From JAJYVT01 sp027339205 (GTDB taxonomy: Bacteria > Actinomycetota > Acidimicrobiia > Acidimicrobiales > RAAP-2), in the NCBI GenBank assembly GCA_027339205.1, contig DAHWOV010000120.1, positions 17,604 to 81,603 on the forward strand: a DNA stretch of 64,000 nt. Direction: 5' to 3'. The notes under the pieces are model-generated. The model was not told the DNA's origin. It searched no databases and saw only the letters and a list, made by a program, of their open reading frames with translations. Below, in pieces: positions 24,042-33,749 of this stretch. Both the position numbers and the translations under genes were made by a program. Each line of letters opens with the position of its first letter. Positions within the stretch are counted from its first letter, which is position 1.

Positions 24042-25394
24042 TCAACCGGCGTGTCCGGCTCCTACGACCTCGCGGAGGTGCAGCCGGCGTCCCGTGCGAA
24101 GGACCGCTCTCTGGTACACGGTCGCCGCGAAGCGGGCGAGCACGAGCGTGCTTGCGATGCTCAACAGCGCGGCGACGAGGAATTCCCACCAGGTGACCTC
24201 CCCCTTCGCGACCAGAAGCGGCATGCCGAACGGTGCCGTAGGGGGTAGGTACGCGAGGACCTTCATGAAGAGCGACGTTGGATTGGGGCCCGAGTTCACG
24301 AGGGCGACGACGTAGCCGACGATGATCGGCACGCTGAGCGGCAAGGTCAAGCTCTGCGCCTGGTCCTGACGCTCCACCATCGATCCCGCGGCCGCGAAGA
24401 CCCACGAGTAGAAGGCGTATGCGAGCACGAGCCACACGAGTGACGCTGCGACCGTGGTCGGCGCAGCCCCTTGGAGCACGTTGGAACCGACGGCCGCGCC
24501 GAGCACGAGCGCGAACGCGACGACGAGCCCGGCCTGGAGCAGCGCGACCACTCCGATGCCCAGCACCTTGCCGCCGAGCAGCTGCACCGGCCGGACGGTC
24601 GCGAGCAGGACCTCGACGACCCTGCTCGACTTCTCCTCCATGACCCCGACGAGCGTCCAGGTGAGGTACTGGGTGAGAAGGATGAAGATGAAGACCAGCC
24701 CGATGATCGACGTGCCACGTGCAGCCCCGCTCCGGCGCGCGACGACGCTGGAGATGGGAAGAGGGCGTGAGCGTGCGACGATGCTCGCCTGTGCGGGGCT
24801 CAGCTGGGCGGCGCGGAACGCGTGCGCAGTGCCGAGCGCCGAGGCGATCGCGGTCGCCGCGACGGCCTGGGTTGTGGAGGCGCCGGCGCCCACCGGTGTG
24901 CGGACCAAGAGGCGCTCCTCGTGGTCGACCGCGACTGTCAGCTGGTGCGCGCGAAGCGCCGCCCGAGCAGCTCGTAGATCGGGTTCGGAAGAGAATTGGG
25001 CACCGAGCCGGGCGTGGCCGAGCACGGTGCGTATTGCGCCTTCCTCCGCACCGCTCAAGCTCCCGACCACCCCGATGCGGGCGACGGGGCGAGAGGACGA
25101 CGGCAGGGTGGGGATCACGATCGCGGCCGCGACGACGGCGAGGAGGAGCAGCGTGATGACCCGGAAGAAGCGTCCGCGCAGCCGCTCGCGGATCTCGCGT
25201 GCTGCCACGAGCCCGGTATCGCCGAGCGGGCGCCGGCGATCGAGCGGTCCCCGGGCGCGCTGCCCGAGGCGGGCGAGCGCAGCCGTCACGTGACCGGGCG
25301 CGAGGGGAGCCGGCGCGCGACGCCCTGCGCGGAACCGCCGGAGGAGCGCCAAGCCCACGATCACGACGGCGAGAACGTAGACGACGGCCTTCAT
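24042..25394 (-). CDS. ABC-2 type transporter permease (NatB-like)
   Basis: 450 residues. An N-terminal anchor (1-18) and basic region lead to AAREIRERLRGRFFRVITLLLLAVVAAAIVIP, an extracytoplasmic domain of about 130 residues (ARIGVVGSLSGAEEGAIRTVL), then five or six membrane segments including IIGLVFIFILLTQYLTWTLVGVMEEKSSRVVEVLLATVRPVQLLGGKVLG, the hallmark EEKSSR-EVL of NatB-type exporters. ATG overlaps the ATPase stop (ATGA), so the two form one exporter. Substrate unknown; relatives export Na+ or antibiotics. Confidence 0.88.
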   Translation of the reverse strand: MKAVVYVLAVVIVGLALLRRFRAGRRAPAPLAPGHVTAALARLGQRARGPLDRRRPLGDTGLVAAREIRERLRGRFFRVITLLLLAVVAAAIVIPTLPSSSRPVARIGVVGSLSGAEEGAIRTVLGHARLGAQFSSEPDLRAARAALRAHQLTVAVDHEERLLVRTPVGAGASTTQAVAATAIASALGTAHAFRAAQLSPAQASIVARSRPLPISSVVARRSGAARGTSIIGLVFIFILLTQYLTWTLVGVMEEKSSRVVEVLLATVRPVQLLGGKVLGIGVVALLQAGLVVAFALVLGAAVGSNVLQGAAPTTVAASLVWLVLAYAFYSWVFAAAGSMVERQDQAQSLTLPLSVPIIVGYVVALVNSGPNPTSLFMKVLAYLPPTAPFGMPLLVAKGEVTWWEFLVAALLSIASTLVLARFAATVYQRAVLRTGRRLHLREVVGAGHAG

Positions 25395-26290
25395 GCGTGC
25401 ACCGCCTCGCGGAACACCTCGGAGAGCGTGCGCCGCTGGAAACCGAACTCGAGCACCCGGCCTGAGGCCCGCGCCGCGTCGAGGACCATCGTGCTGTCCA
25501 CACCCCGATGGAGCACGAGACGGACCGCGCCGCCTGTCACTCGAGAGACCTCCACGCCGGCGAGCCCCTCTGCCCAGCGGCCTTCACGGTCGCCTTCGAC
25601 CCGGACGATTAGCCTGGATGTGCCGCTCCTCTCCAGCTCGTCCACGTCGCCGGACGCCACGACGCGGCCGTGGTCGATGATGACGACGACCTCGCAGAGC
25701 TTCTCGACGAGGTCGAGCTGATGGCTGGAGAACAGGACGCAACGACCTGCGTGCGCCTGCTCGGTCAGGACCTCCCCGATCGCGTCGATGCCTGTCGGAT
25801 CGAGCCCGGCCAAAGGCTCGTCGAGCACGAGCAGGTCGGGATCGTGGACGAGCGCAGCAGCGAGCTGCACGCGTTGCTGGTTGCCATGGGAGAGTGACTC
25901 GACCTTGCTCTTCGCTCGATCCGAGAGCGCGAAGCGGTCCAGCCAGCGGGCGGCGGCCGACGCTGCCTCCCGGTCGTGCATCCCGTGGAGACGACCCAGG
26001 TACCGGAGCTGCTCTCCGACCAGCATTCCCGGATAGAGCCCCCGCTCCTCGGGCATGTAGCCGAAGCGCCTGCGCGCTGAGGCATCGACGGGCGCGCCGT
26101 CCCATCGCACGCTGCCGTGGTCGAGCTCGGTCAGCCCGAAGATCGCACGCATGGTCGTGGTCTTTCCCGCTCCGTTAGGCCCGAGGAAACCGGTGACCCG
26201 CCCGCTACCGACCGAGAACGAGAGGTTGTCGAGCGCGACGAGACTGCCGAAGCGCCGTGAGAGCCCGTCGAGCTCCAGCGTCCCCTCCAC
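25391..26290 (-). CDS. ABC transporter ATP-binding protein (NatA-like)
   Basis: 299 residues. Walker A GPNGAGKTTT (about 38-47), signature LSHGNQQRVQLAAALVHDP, Walker B LLVLDEPLAGLDP, and switch His in FSSHQLDLVEKLCE. The C-terminal about 90 residues (RLIVRVEGDREGRW...) form the DUF4162-like extension typical of NatA/DrrA exporters. GTG start at 26290. Overlaps the permease gene by 4 bases, so expressed together. Confidence 0.92.
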   Translation of the reverse strand: MEGTLELDGLSRRFGSLVALDNLSFSVGSGRVTGFLGPNGAGKTTTMRAIFGLTELDHGSVRWDGAPVDASARRRFGYMPEERGLYPGMLVGEQLRYLGRLHGMHDREAASAAARWLDRFALSDRAKSKVESLSHGNQQRVQLAAALVHDPDLLVLDEPLAGLDPTGIDAIGEVLTEQAHAGRCVLFSSHQLDLVEKLCEVVVIIDHGRVVASGDVDELERSGTSRLIVRVEGDREGRWAEGLAGVEVSRVTGGAVRLVLHRGVDSTMVLDAARASGRVLEFGFQRRTLSEVFREAVHA

Positions 26291-26345
26291 CGCGCCAGGC
26301 TAGAGCCCCGAGCTGGGGCCCGACGGCGGCGGAGGTCGGCAGACG

Positions 26346-27176
26346 TCAGTGTGCGGGTCGAGGCAAATGGACGCGCTCTTCGGCGATCGTGTTCCCACCG
26401 TCGACCACGATGACCTGGCCGGTGACGTAGGCCGCTCCTGGCGTGCAGAGCCAAGCGACGAGGGACGCCACCTCTTCGGGGGACCCCGATCGCCCGACCG
26501 GGGTGCCCAAGCCGAGCGCGAGCTCGTCGGGGAGGGAGGAGCCGGTCGCGATCCAACCCGGTGCGACTGCGTTGACGGTGATGCCCCGATCCGCGACGTC
26601 GATCGCCACGGCTCTGGTCAATCCGACCAGTGCGGCCTTGCCCGCGGCGTACGCGACGTCCCCGGCGATCGCCGCCACCGGTCCGGTGACCGAGGACACA
26701 TTGACGACGCGCCCCCAGCCTTGCGCGGTCATCGCAGGCAGGACTCCCCGGGTCGCGAGGAACGCGGTCGTCACCTCGCGGTCGAGCTCCCTGCGCCACG
26801 CGTCGGGTGCCAGCTCCGTGGCGCTCCCCGACGTTGGGTTCTCGGACACCGAGACCATCCCCGCGTTGTTGACCAGTACGTCGATCGGCGCTGCCGCCGA
26901 GGCTTCCTCGACGACGCGTGCCGCATCCTCGACGACCGTGAGATCAGCGATCACCGAGGATGCGTCGATGCCGGCGGCGCGGAGCTCGTCGCGCCGCGTG
27001 TGGACGCGCTCGGAGGTCGCCGTCACGACCACCCCCGCTCCGAGCTCCCCGAGCAGGCGCGCGCACGCGAAGCCGATGCCCGTCGGGCTGCCGGCGCCGG
27101 TGACGAGCGCCCGGCGCCCCTCGAGGGAGAAGCTCGGGGGGATCGTCCGGCGCGCAACCCCTTCGGTGGACGACAT
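26346..27176 (-). CDS. SDR-family oxidoreductase (FabG-like)
   Basis: 276 residues. Rossmann motif TGAGSPTGIG near 27-36, NNAG near 106, catalytic Ser in NVSSVTG, Tyr/Lys in YAAGKAA, and the C-terminal VTGQVIVVDGGNT typical of 3-oxoacyl-ACP reductase-like SDRs. NAD(P)-linked alcohol/ketone substrate not deducible. ATG 27176 uses a GGAGG that overlaps the stop of the upstream methyltransferase, 4 bases away, so the two are co-translated. Confidence 0.88.
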   Translation of the reverse strand: MSSTEGVARRTIPPSFSLEGRRALVTGAGSPTGIGFACARLLGELGAGVVVTATSERVHTRRDELRAAGIDASSVIADLTVVEDAARVVEEASAAAPIDVLVNNAGMVSVSENPTSGSATELAPDAWRRELDREVTTAFLATRGVLPAMTAQGWGRVVNVSSVTGPVAAIAGDVAYAAGKAALVGLTRAVAIDVADRGITVNAVAPGWIATGSSLPDELALGLGTPVGRSGSPEEVASLVAWLCTPGAAYVTGQVIVVDGGNTIAEERVHLPRPAH

Positions 27177-27180
27177 CGGC

Positions 27181-28308
27181 CTACCTCCAGAGCATCGCGA
27201 GCGTCTCGAGCCGCCGGAGTGTCATGAGCTCGAGCGAGCGGGAGCGGGTGATCCGGCGCACGATCTCGGGCTCGTCGGGGCACTCCCCCGCCGAGAACAC
27301 GTAGAAGGACCTTCTCGCGGGGCTGTGGACTGCCATGTAGTCGTCGTACTTGTCGTGCAGGGCCACTTCGATCAACGTACGCCTGCGAAAGTCCGCGGAC
27401 GAGAACTGCCCGACCCACCAGCTGCTGTCGGCCCAGATGAGGTGGCCGCTGATCGGGTAGCCCTCGTGATCGGCGTGGAGCTGGCGGAACGGGCGGCCCG
27501 CCGCCGCGTCGACGTCCCACTCCGAAAGGTACCTCGGGAAGACCTCGCCGAAGACCTCGTCGATCCCGAAGGCCGGGATGTTCGCAAAGAGCAGGCCGCC
27601 GTCGGCCAGCAGCTCGCGCAAGCGGAGCAGGTAGGAGGCGAGCTTGTTGGGATTGAGGTGCTCGAAGATGTCCAGCCCGAAGATGGTGTCGAAGCCCGGG
27701 GAGAGATCCGAGGTGAGGACGTCGCCCAGGTGAACATGGGCTCGCACGGCCCGTGACGCGCGCGCCAGCGCCCGCCGGCTGATGTCGATGCCCTCGAACT
27801 CGATTCCGCGCAGCGCGAGGCCTTCGAGGACCGCGCCGTTCGCACAACCGAGCTCGAGCACCCGGCCGCCTTGGTTCAGCGACGCCACGATCTCGGCCAT
27901 CACTCGCTTGTCGCGGTCCACCCGCAGTGGCCAGATGTGCGGGGCCTCGTAGTAGCCGCTGTCGAGGATGGCTTGCTCCATGAGGTCGAAGTCCGCGGCG
28001 TCCTCGACGTTGAACGCGAGGAGGCTGCCGTAGGGCACCTTCTCGTTGGTCTGGTAGAGCGAGTACTTGCCGGGGTGGCGCTCCAGCAGCCGCCCTGGAA
28101 CGTGACCGCCGCCATCTCCGGCACAGCCTCGGGAGCCACCTCTGGTCGCCGACCGGTACCCGGGGCAAACCGAGAGCAACGCGTGGTGCAGCCGCCACTT
28201 GATCCGATCGCGAAGGATCCGAGCGGTCAGCGAGGGAGGTGCCTCGCCGCGTGGCGCGACACCCCGGGCCGCGCGCGAAGATGTCGCTCGGCGCGCCCCC
28301 GAGGTCAC
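27181..28308 (-). CDS. class I SAM-dependent methyltransferase
   Basis: 375 residues. SAM-binding motif I VLELGCANGAVLEGL about 151-165, motif II IEFEGIDIS, and FDTIFGLDIFEHLNPNKLASYLLRLRELLADGGLLFANIP spanning motifs III-IV. The N-terminal 80 residues are Arg/Gly-rich and partly unconserved; YSLYQTNEKVPYG onwards looks conserved. GTG 28308 is placed 6 bases after TATAGT (28320-28315), consistent with a leaderless mRNA. Substrate unknown; the wide acidic C-terminal half suggests a sugar or lipid modifier but that is inference. Confidence 0.8.
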   Translation of the reverse strand: MTSGARRATSSRAARGVAPRGEAPPSLTARILRDRIKWRLHHALLSVCPGYRSATRGGSRGCAGDGGGHVPGRLLERHPGKYSLYQTNEKVPYGSLLAFNVEDAADFDLMEQAILDSGYYEAPHIWPLRVDRDKRVMAEIVASLNQGGRVLELGCANGAVLEGLALRGIEFEGIDISRRALARASRAVRAHVHLGDVLTSDLSPGFDTIFGLDIFEHLNPNKLASYLLRLRELLADGGLLFANIPAFGIDEVFGEVFPRYLSEWDVDAAAGRPFRQLHADHEGYPISGHLIWADSSWWVGQFSSADFRRRTLIEVALHDKYDDYMAVHSPARRSFYVFSAGECPDEPEIVRRITRSRSLELMTLRRLETLAMLWR

Positions 28309-28448
28309 CGGGTCACTATAGGCACCCGCGCTTCCGCCTCCCCCTCGAAGAGTGCGGCAGGGGCTTGGGGCAGTGGCGGCGTCGCCCTCACTCGCCGCAG
28401 ACCGAGGCGTTGCCCCAGGCCGCCCAGCGCTGCGTGAAGCGGTCGTGC

Positions 28449-29495
28449 TCAGCGGTAGGCGGCCTGCAGCTCACGCAGTGCGTCTGCCCCAGGGCACAGC
28501 TCGTCGTGAGCCAGCGCGTTGAGCGGCACGGGCGTCGTGCGGTTCCGCTCGTGGACGTCGGGGACCGATTCGTCCACGTACAACAGGCCGGTCGGCACCT
28601 CGCCTCGCGCGGCATGGTCGGCGAGGTAGGCGGCCACCGAGGTGCGGTCGGTGGGGTCGTAGCCCATGGGCACCGAGCGGAAGCGGATCGCGCCGCCCCC
28701 GGGCATGGCGACCTCGACCGGCTCCGGTGAGAGCATGGCGGTCACGGGCTCTTGTGGAGGGGCGAAGTCGGTCACGTGGAGCTCGCTCGCCCGGATCGCG
28801 GCGTAGCTCTTGGTGGACCCCTCGTGGTTGTTGAACTGCACGCACGGGGAGATGACGTCGACGAGCGCGAACCCGCCGTGGGCGATCGCCGCCTCGAGGA
28901 TCGGGACGAGATGGGCCTTGTCGCCCGAGAAGCCCCGGGCGAGGAAGGTGGCCCCGAGCGAGAGCCCGAGCAGCATCGGGTCGATGGGCGCGAGCGCGTT
29001 GTGCTCGCCTCGGTGCGAGGTGGACCCCTGGTCCGCGGTCGGGGAGAACTGGCCTTTGGTGAGCCCGTACACGCCGTTGTTCTCGATCAGGTGCACCATG
29101 TGCACGTTGCGCCTGATGCCGTGGCAGAGATGCCCGAGCCCGATGGAGAGCGCGTCACCGTCCCCCGAGATGCCGAGGTAGAGGAGGTCCCGGTTCGCAG
29201 CGTTCGCCCCGGTGGCGATCGGCACCATCCTGCCGTGGACGGAGTTGAAGCCGTGGGCGCCGCGCAGGAAGTACGTCGGGGTCTTGGACGAGCAGCCGAT
29301 CCCCGAGAGCTTCGCGACACGGTGCGGCACCACTGCCGCCTGCCACAGGGCCTGGACGAGCGCGGCGGTCGTGGAGTCGTGGCCGCACCCGGCGCAGAGG
29401 GTGGACATCGGGCCCTCGTAGTCGCGGATCGTGAGCCCGATCGCGTTGCGCTCGAGCTGCAGGGCTGGGACGAGCGGTTTGGTGATGGACGGCAT
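28449..29495 (-). CDS. korB: 2-oxoacid:ferredoxin oxidoreductase, beta subunit
   Basis: TPP-binding subunit, 348 residues. It carries LCAGCGHDS and GIGCSSKTP, cysteines that ligate the proximal 4Fe-4S cluster, and the TPP motif ISGDGDALSIGLGHLCHGIRRNVHMVHLIENNGVYGLTKGQFSPT. Family members decarboxylate 2-oxoglutarate or pyruvate to the acyl-CoA and reduce ferredoxin. GYDPTDR and the length favour the 2-oxoglutarate (Kor) type, moderately. Lies 15 bases after the alpha gene. Ends 140 bases before the methyltransferase start; nothing is seen in that spacer except a -10 box. Confidence 0.9.
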   Translation of the reverse strand: MPSITKPLVPALQLERNAIGLTIRDYEGPMSTLCAGCGHDSTTAALVQALWQAAVVPHRVAKLSGIGCSSKTPTYFLRGAHGFNSVHGRMVPIATGANAANRDLLYLGISGDGDALSIGLGHLCHGIRRNVHMVHLIENNGVYGLTKGQFSPTADQGSTSHRGEHNALAPIDPMLLGLSLGATFLARGFSGDKAHLVPILEAAIAHGGFALVDVISPCVQFNNHEGSTKSYAAIRASELHVTDFAPPQEPVTAMLSPEPVEVAMPGGGAIRFRSVPMGYDPTDRTSVAAYLADHAARGEVPTGLLYVDESVPDVHERNRTTPVPLNALAHDELCPGADALRELQAAYR

Positions 29496-29510
29496 GGCGC
29501 TCCTCGGTCC

Positions 29511-31475
29511 TCAGCTCTTTGCCGTGCCCAAGAACGCGACGATCCCCTCGAAAACTTCCTGCGCCGTCGGGGGAAGCCCGCCGTAGAGGCGGACCGACCC
29601 CAGCTTCTGGATGGGGGCGCTGGTCTCCGCCGACAGCAGCGTCCGCAGCTGGCCGTCGCGGTTCTGCTCGACGACGACGCAGGACGTGTGGGCGTCGACG
29701 AACTCTTGGACCGTGTCGTGGAACGGAAAGCTGCGCACTCGGAGGTAGTCGAGGGCGATGCCCCGGTCCGTGAGCTCTGCGATCGCCTCCCTGGTGGCAG
29801 CGTCGGTGCTCCCGAGCGTGATGACGCCCGTCGTCGCGCGGGAGCGCCGCTCGGTCACCGGCGCGGGGAGCAGGCGGAGCGCGGCCGCATGCTTCTTCGC
29901 GAGCCGGTCCACGACCTCTTCGTAGCGCGCCGGTGTCTCCGTGTAGCCCGCGTGGCTGTCGTGACCGGACCCGCGGGTGAAGTAGGCGGCGTTCGGGTGG
30001 ACACCGGGGAGCGTCCGCGCGGCGACGAACTCGTCGTCCCATCCGCCGTACCGGTCGAACCGGGGCAGATCCTCCAGCTCGGCGAGGGACAGCACCCGGC
30101 CCCGGTCCGGCCGGTAGCCGTCGTCCCAGGAAAGCGCCGGGATCGCCCATTCGTTGCTCCCGATGTCGAAATCCGACAGCACCAGCACCGGGGTCTGGAA
30201 CCGCTCTGCGAGGTCGAACGCCGCCACGGCGAAGCTGAAGCACTCCGCGGGATCGGCGGGGAACAGCAGCAGGTGCTTGGTGTCACCGTGGGACGCATAG
30301 GCGGCGGAGAGGATGTCCGCCTGCTGCGTGCGCGTCGGCATGCCGGTCGAGGGTCCGGCGCGCTGGACGTCGAAGACGACGGCGGGGATCTCGGCGTAGT
30401 AGGCGAGCCCGAGCATCTCGTTCATGAGCGACAGCCCCGGCCCGGACGTCGTCGTGAAGGCCCGGGCGCCGTTCCAGCTCGCGCCGACCACCATGCCGAT
30501 CGCTGCCAGCTCGTCCTCGGCCTGGAGGATGACGTAGTTGTTGCGCGACCCAGGCGGACAGTCGAGAAGCACCTTGCGTGCGGTCGGAGCCGGCCTCTCG
30601 CCGTTCGGAGCCGGGACCCCGGGGGAGCCGGATCCCGGCTCGGGGTCAGGGACGCGGCGGTAGCGCGCGCACAGGGCGCTGAAGCTGTCCATGACAGACG
30701 TCGCCGGCGTGATCGGGTACCACGCACCCACCGTGGCCCCCGCGTAGAGGCAGCCGAGCGCCGTCGCCGTGTTGCCGTCCATGAGGACCATGCCCGCCGT
30801 CTCGTCGGACGGCGCGACGCGGAACGGGAGCGGGCAGTCGAACCTCGCGAAGGCTTCCTCGTAGCCCAGCTCGAACGCCCGCACGTTGTGCTCGAGGACC
30901 CGCGGGCGGTGCTCGAAGCGCTCGGTCAATAGCTCGACGGCGACCGCCGGGTCGATCGCCAAGAGTGCGGCGAGCGCGCCCACGTACGCGACGTTGCGCA
31001 GGAGCACGCGCTGTGAGGGGTCGGCGAACGACGCCGTGACCAGTGCCGCCAGGGGCGCACCGAGAAGCGTGCGGTCGTCGGGCAGCATGCCGGCGGGGAC
31101 ACCGGCGGAGGAGTCGAAGAGGACGACGCCTCCTGGGGCGCCACGGGTGAGGTCCTGGGACAGCGTCTGGCCGTTCATCGCGACGACGAGGTCGCTCTCG
31201 CCGCGCCGCGCCAGGCGGGCCGTCGGGCTCACCCTGATCTCGAACCACGTCGCCATCCCCTGGATGTTCGAGGGAAGGAGGTTCTTGCCCGAGGCCGGGA
31301 CCCCCATGCGGAAGATGGACCGCACGAGTAGCGAGTTGGCGTAGGCGGAGCCAGTCCCGTTGACCGTCGCGATGCTGAGCGCGAAATCGTTGACGCCGGG
31401 CTGGCGGCGGGCGGGGTGCCCGTCTGCACGGAGGGTGGCGCGCGCACCGTCCGCCAGGAGGTCGCGCGTGGTCAT
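29511..31475 (-). CDS. korA: 2-oxoacid:ferredoxin oxidoreductase, gamma-alpha fusion subunit
   Basis: 654 residues. An N-terminal gamma domain (about 25-210: DFALSIATVNGTGSAYANSLLVRSIFRMG, MNGQTLSQDL) is fused to the alpha domain (about 235-654: DGNTATALGCLYAGATVGAWYPITPATSVMDSF, EDELAAIGMVVGASWNGARAFTTTSGPGLSLMNEMLG, RAGPSTGMPTRTQQADIL). This is the KorA layout of actinobacterial oxoglutarate:ferredoxin oxidoreductases. ATG 31475 overlaps the upstream FAD-protein stop (ATGA); the frame is open 37 codons further but these are not family-like. Confidence 0.92.
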   Translation of the reverse strand: MTTRDLLADGARATLRADGHPARRQPGVNDFALSIATVNGTGSAYANSLLVRSIFRMGVPASGKNLLPSNIQGMATWFEIRVSPTARLARRGESDLVVAMNGQTLSQDLTRGAPGGVVLFDSSAGVPAGMLPDDRTLLGAPLAALVTASFADPSQRVLLRNVAYVGALAALLAIDPAVAVELLTERFEHRPRVLEHNVRAFELGYEEAFARFDCPLPFRVAPSDETAGMVLMDGNTATALGCLYAGATVGAWYPITPATSVMDSFSALCARYRRVPDPEPGSGSPGVPAPNGERPAPTARKVLLDCPPGSRNNYVILQAEDELAAIGMVVGASWNGARAFTTTSGPGLSLMNEMLGLAYYAEIPAVVFDVQRAGPSTGMPTRTQQADILSAAYASHGDTKHLLLFPADPAECFSFAVAAFDLAERFQTPVLVLSDFDIGSNEWAIPALSWDDGYRPDRGRVLSLAELEDLPRFDRYGGWDDEFVAARTLPGVHPNAAYFTRGSGHDSHAGYTETPARYEEVVDRLAKKHAAALRLLPAPVTERRSRATTGVITLGSTDAATREAIAELTDRGIALDYLRVRSFPFHDTVQEFVDAHTSCVVVEQNRDGQLRTLLSAETSAPIQKLGSVRLYGGLPPTAQEVFEGIVAFLGTAKS

Positions 31476-33274
31476 CGCGGCGTCGCCACGTCCGCGAGCC
31501 CGGCTGCCGGCAGGAACACCTCGAGCTTCGCCATGTCCCACGCTGCGGTGGGGCAGCGCTCCGCGCACAGGCCGCAGTGGACGCACAGGTCCTCGTCCTT
31601 GACCATGAAGCGGCCGGTCTGGGGGAGTGGGAGCGAGATGAAGACGGGCTCATCGGACCTGCCGCTCCGTGCGCCGAGATCGCTTGCACCGTCTGCGCTG
31701 GTGCTGGCTGCGCCGCCGTCGCCGGCGACGATCTGCAGGCAGTCCACAGGACAGATGTCGATGCAGGCGTCGCACTCGATGCAGCGCGAGGCGCTGAACT
31801 GGGTCTGGATGTCGCAGTTGAGGCAGCGCTGGATCTCACGCGCGACCTGTGCGGGGGTGAAGTCCAGCTCCACCTCGACGGCAAGCTCCGCGAAGCGCCG
31901 TGCGAGCTCCACGTGGGGGGGCTCCTGGCGCCCGACGGGGTTGAAATCGTTGGCGTAGCTCCACTCGCCGATGCTCATCTTCTGGCTCACGAGCGCGGCG
32001 CGCACGGGTGGCCGGTCACCGACCGGGAGGTCCTGGCAGTGACGGTCGATGGATATCGCCGCCTCGTGGCCGTGGGCGACGGCCCAGACGATGTTCTTCG
32101 GGCCGAAGGCCGCGTCGCCGCCGATGAACACCCCCGCGCGCGTGGAGCTCATGGTGACGGGGTCGACGATCGGGACGTCCCAGCGGCCGAACTCGATGCC
32201 GAGGTCCCGCTCGATCCACGGGAATGCGTTCTCCTGGCCGATGGCCAGCACCACGTCGTCCGCCGGCAGGAACTCGGTTCGCAGCACCGTGGACCGTTCA
32301 GCACGCTCGTCCCACTCCAAGACGTCGAACTCCACGCCGACGAGCCGGCCGTGCGCGGTGACGAAGCGCCGCGGCGCCCGCTCCGTGAGGATCTCCACCC
32401 CTTCGTCGATCGCGTCCTGCAGCTCCCAGGGGGAGGCCTTGAAGAAGGCACGGGGACGCCGGGCCACGACCCGCACTTCGGTACCTCCCAGACGCCGGGC
32501 AGTCCGGCAGCAGTCCATCGCGGTGTTGCCCACGCCGATCACGAGGACGCGCTCGCCGACGGAGGTGACGTGGCCGAACGCGATGCTCGCCAGCCAGTCC
32601 AGGCTCACGTGCACGTGCTCGTCGGCGTCGCCGTCGTGGCGCCCGGGGATCTCGAGGTCGTTGCCCTTGGGAGCGCCGCTCCCGACGAAGACGGCGTCGT
32701 AGCCCTCCTCGAGCAGAGCGGCCATCGAGGTGACCTCCACGCCGTAACGGACGTCGGCGCCCATCGACAGCACCGCAGACGTCTCTGTGTCGAGGACGTC
32801 TGCGGGCAGGCGGAAGGCGGGGATGCTCGAGCGCATGAGGCCGCCCGCAGCCTCGGCCCGCTCGAAGATCGTCACCTCGTAGCCCAGGGGCAGGAGGTCG
32901 TTGGCGACCGTGAGCGACGCCGGCCCGCAGCCCACGGTGGCGACCCGCTTGCCGTTGCGCCGCAGGGCGCCTTTCGGCAGGCGCGACGACACGTCTTTGC
33001 GGAGATCCGATGCGACGCGCTTGAGCCTGCAGATGGCGACGGGCTCGCCGTCGACGCGGCCTCGCCGGCACGCCGGCTCGCAGGGGCGGTCGCACGTGCG
33101 TCCCAGGATGCCGGGGAACACGTTGGTGGCGCGGTTGAGCAGGTACGCGTCAGCGTACCGGCCCTGGCCGATGAGCCGGATGTACTCGGGGACGTCCGTC
33201 TGCGCCGGGCACGCCCACTGGCAGTCGACCACACGCCGGTAGTAGGTGGAGTCCGAGACGTCCGTCGGTCTCAC
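31472..33274 (-). CDS. GltD-like FAD/NAD(P) oxidoreductase with ferredoxin domain
   Basis: 600 residues. N-terminal Fe-S domain (CQWACPAQTDVPEYIRL, CDRPCEPACRRG), first Rossmann region ATVGCGPASLTVANDLLPLGYEVTIFE about 113-139, second NAD(P) site VLVIGVGNTAMDC, FAD signature VFIGGDAAFGPKNIVWAVAHG, then CLNCDIQT and two 4Fe-4S motifs CIECDACIDICPVDC and CVHCGLCAERCPTAAW. It resembles the small subunit of glutamate synthase and NfnB. Overlap with korA suggests it moves electrons between the oxidoreductase's ferredoxin and NAD(P)H. The ORF begins with a codon at 33274 in VDCQ-preceding context; no strong Shine-Dalgarno. Confidence 0.88.
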   Translation of the reverse strand: MRPTDVSDSTYYRRVVDCQWACPAQTDVPEYIRLIGQGRYADAYLLNRATNVFPGILGRTCDRPCEPACRRGRVDGEPVAICRLKRVASDLRKDVSSRLPKGALRRNGKRVATVGCGPASLTVANDLLPLGYEVTIFERAEAAGGLMRSSIPAFRLPADVLDTETSAVLSMGADVRYGVEVTSMAALLEEGYDAVFVGSGAPKGNDLEIPGRHDGDADEHVHVSLDWLASIAFGHVTSVGERVLVIGVGNTAMDCCRTARRLGGTEVRVVARRPRAFFKASPWELQDAIDEGVEILTERAPRRFVTAHGRLVGVEFDVLEWDERAERSTVLRTEFLPADDVVLAIGQENAFPWIERDLGIEFGRWDVPIVDPVTMSSTRAGVFIGGDAAFGPKNIVWAVAHGHEAAISIDRHCQDLPVGDRPPVRAALVSQKMSIGEWSYANDFNPVGRQEPPHVELARRFAELAVEVELDFTPAQVAREIQRCLNCDIQTQFSASRCIECDACIDICPVDCLQIVAGDGGAASTSADGASDLGARSGRSDEPVFISLPLPQTGRFMVKDEDLCVHCGLCAERCPTAAWDMAKLEVFLPAAGLADVATPR

Positions 33275-33467
33275 GCGGGGTCCCTGCCTGACAGTGCCGC
33301 CAATGGCATATGTCGATTCGTACCGGGTTGGGAGGCCGGCCGATAGGGCCGAAGGACCCCCGCTGGTCCCTGGGCAACGCGAGGTGAACGGTCTCCGGGT
33401 CCCCGGGGGGCGAGAGAGATGTTGCGGAGCCCATCGACGAGAGCTGGAAGCGAAGAGAAGAGAAGAG

Positions 33468-33538
33468 AGCGGGCGACGGGAATCGAACCCGCGTTCTCAG
33501 CTTGGGAAGCTGATGTTCTGCCGCTGAACTACGCCCGC
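33468..33538 (-). tRNA. tRNA-Gly (anticodon CCC)
   Basis: 71-nt cloverleaf on the minus strand: acceptor GCGGGCG pairs with CGCCCGC, anticodon arm TCAGC-TTCCCAA-GCTGA (anticodon CCC), T arm CGGGT-TCGATTC-CCG region intact. The discriminator is U and CCA is not encoded. The gene sits in a 475-bp gap between the FAD oxidoreductase and etfD; the 33275-33467 and 33539-33749 flanks show no other gene. Confidence 0.95.
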
Positions 33539-33749
33539 GTGCAGGGGTCACACTATCGTCTGGCACGCCATGGCTCCTCCCGGACCTCCGCGCCCTCGCC
33601 GACGGCGGCATCATGTCGGTTGATGTCGGTTGCAGACCCGGGGACCTGCCTACCGACGGTGCCGCCCCGTGCCTCGGCTCCTCCCGAGCCCGGGTGCCGG
33701 GGGGCAACAGGGCCGGCCGAGTTGACCCTCCACTGACCGAGGAGGCCCC

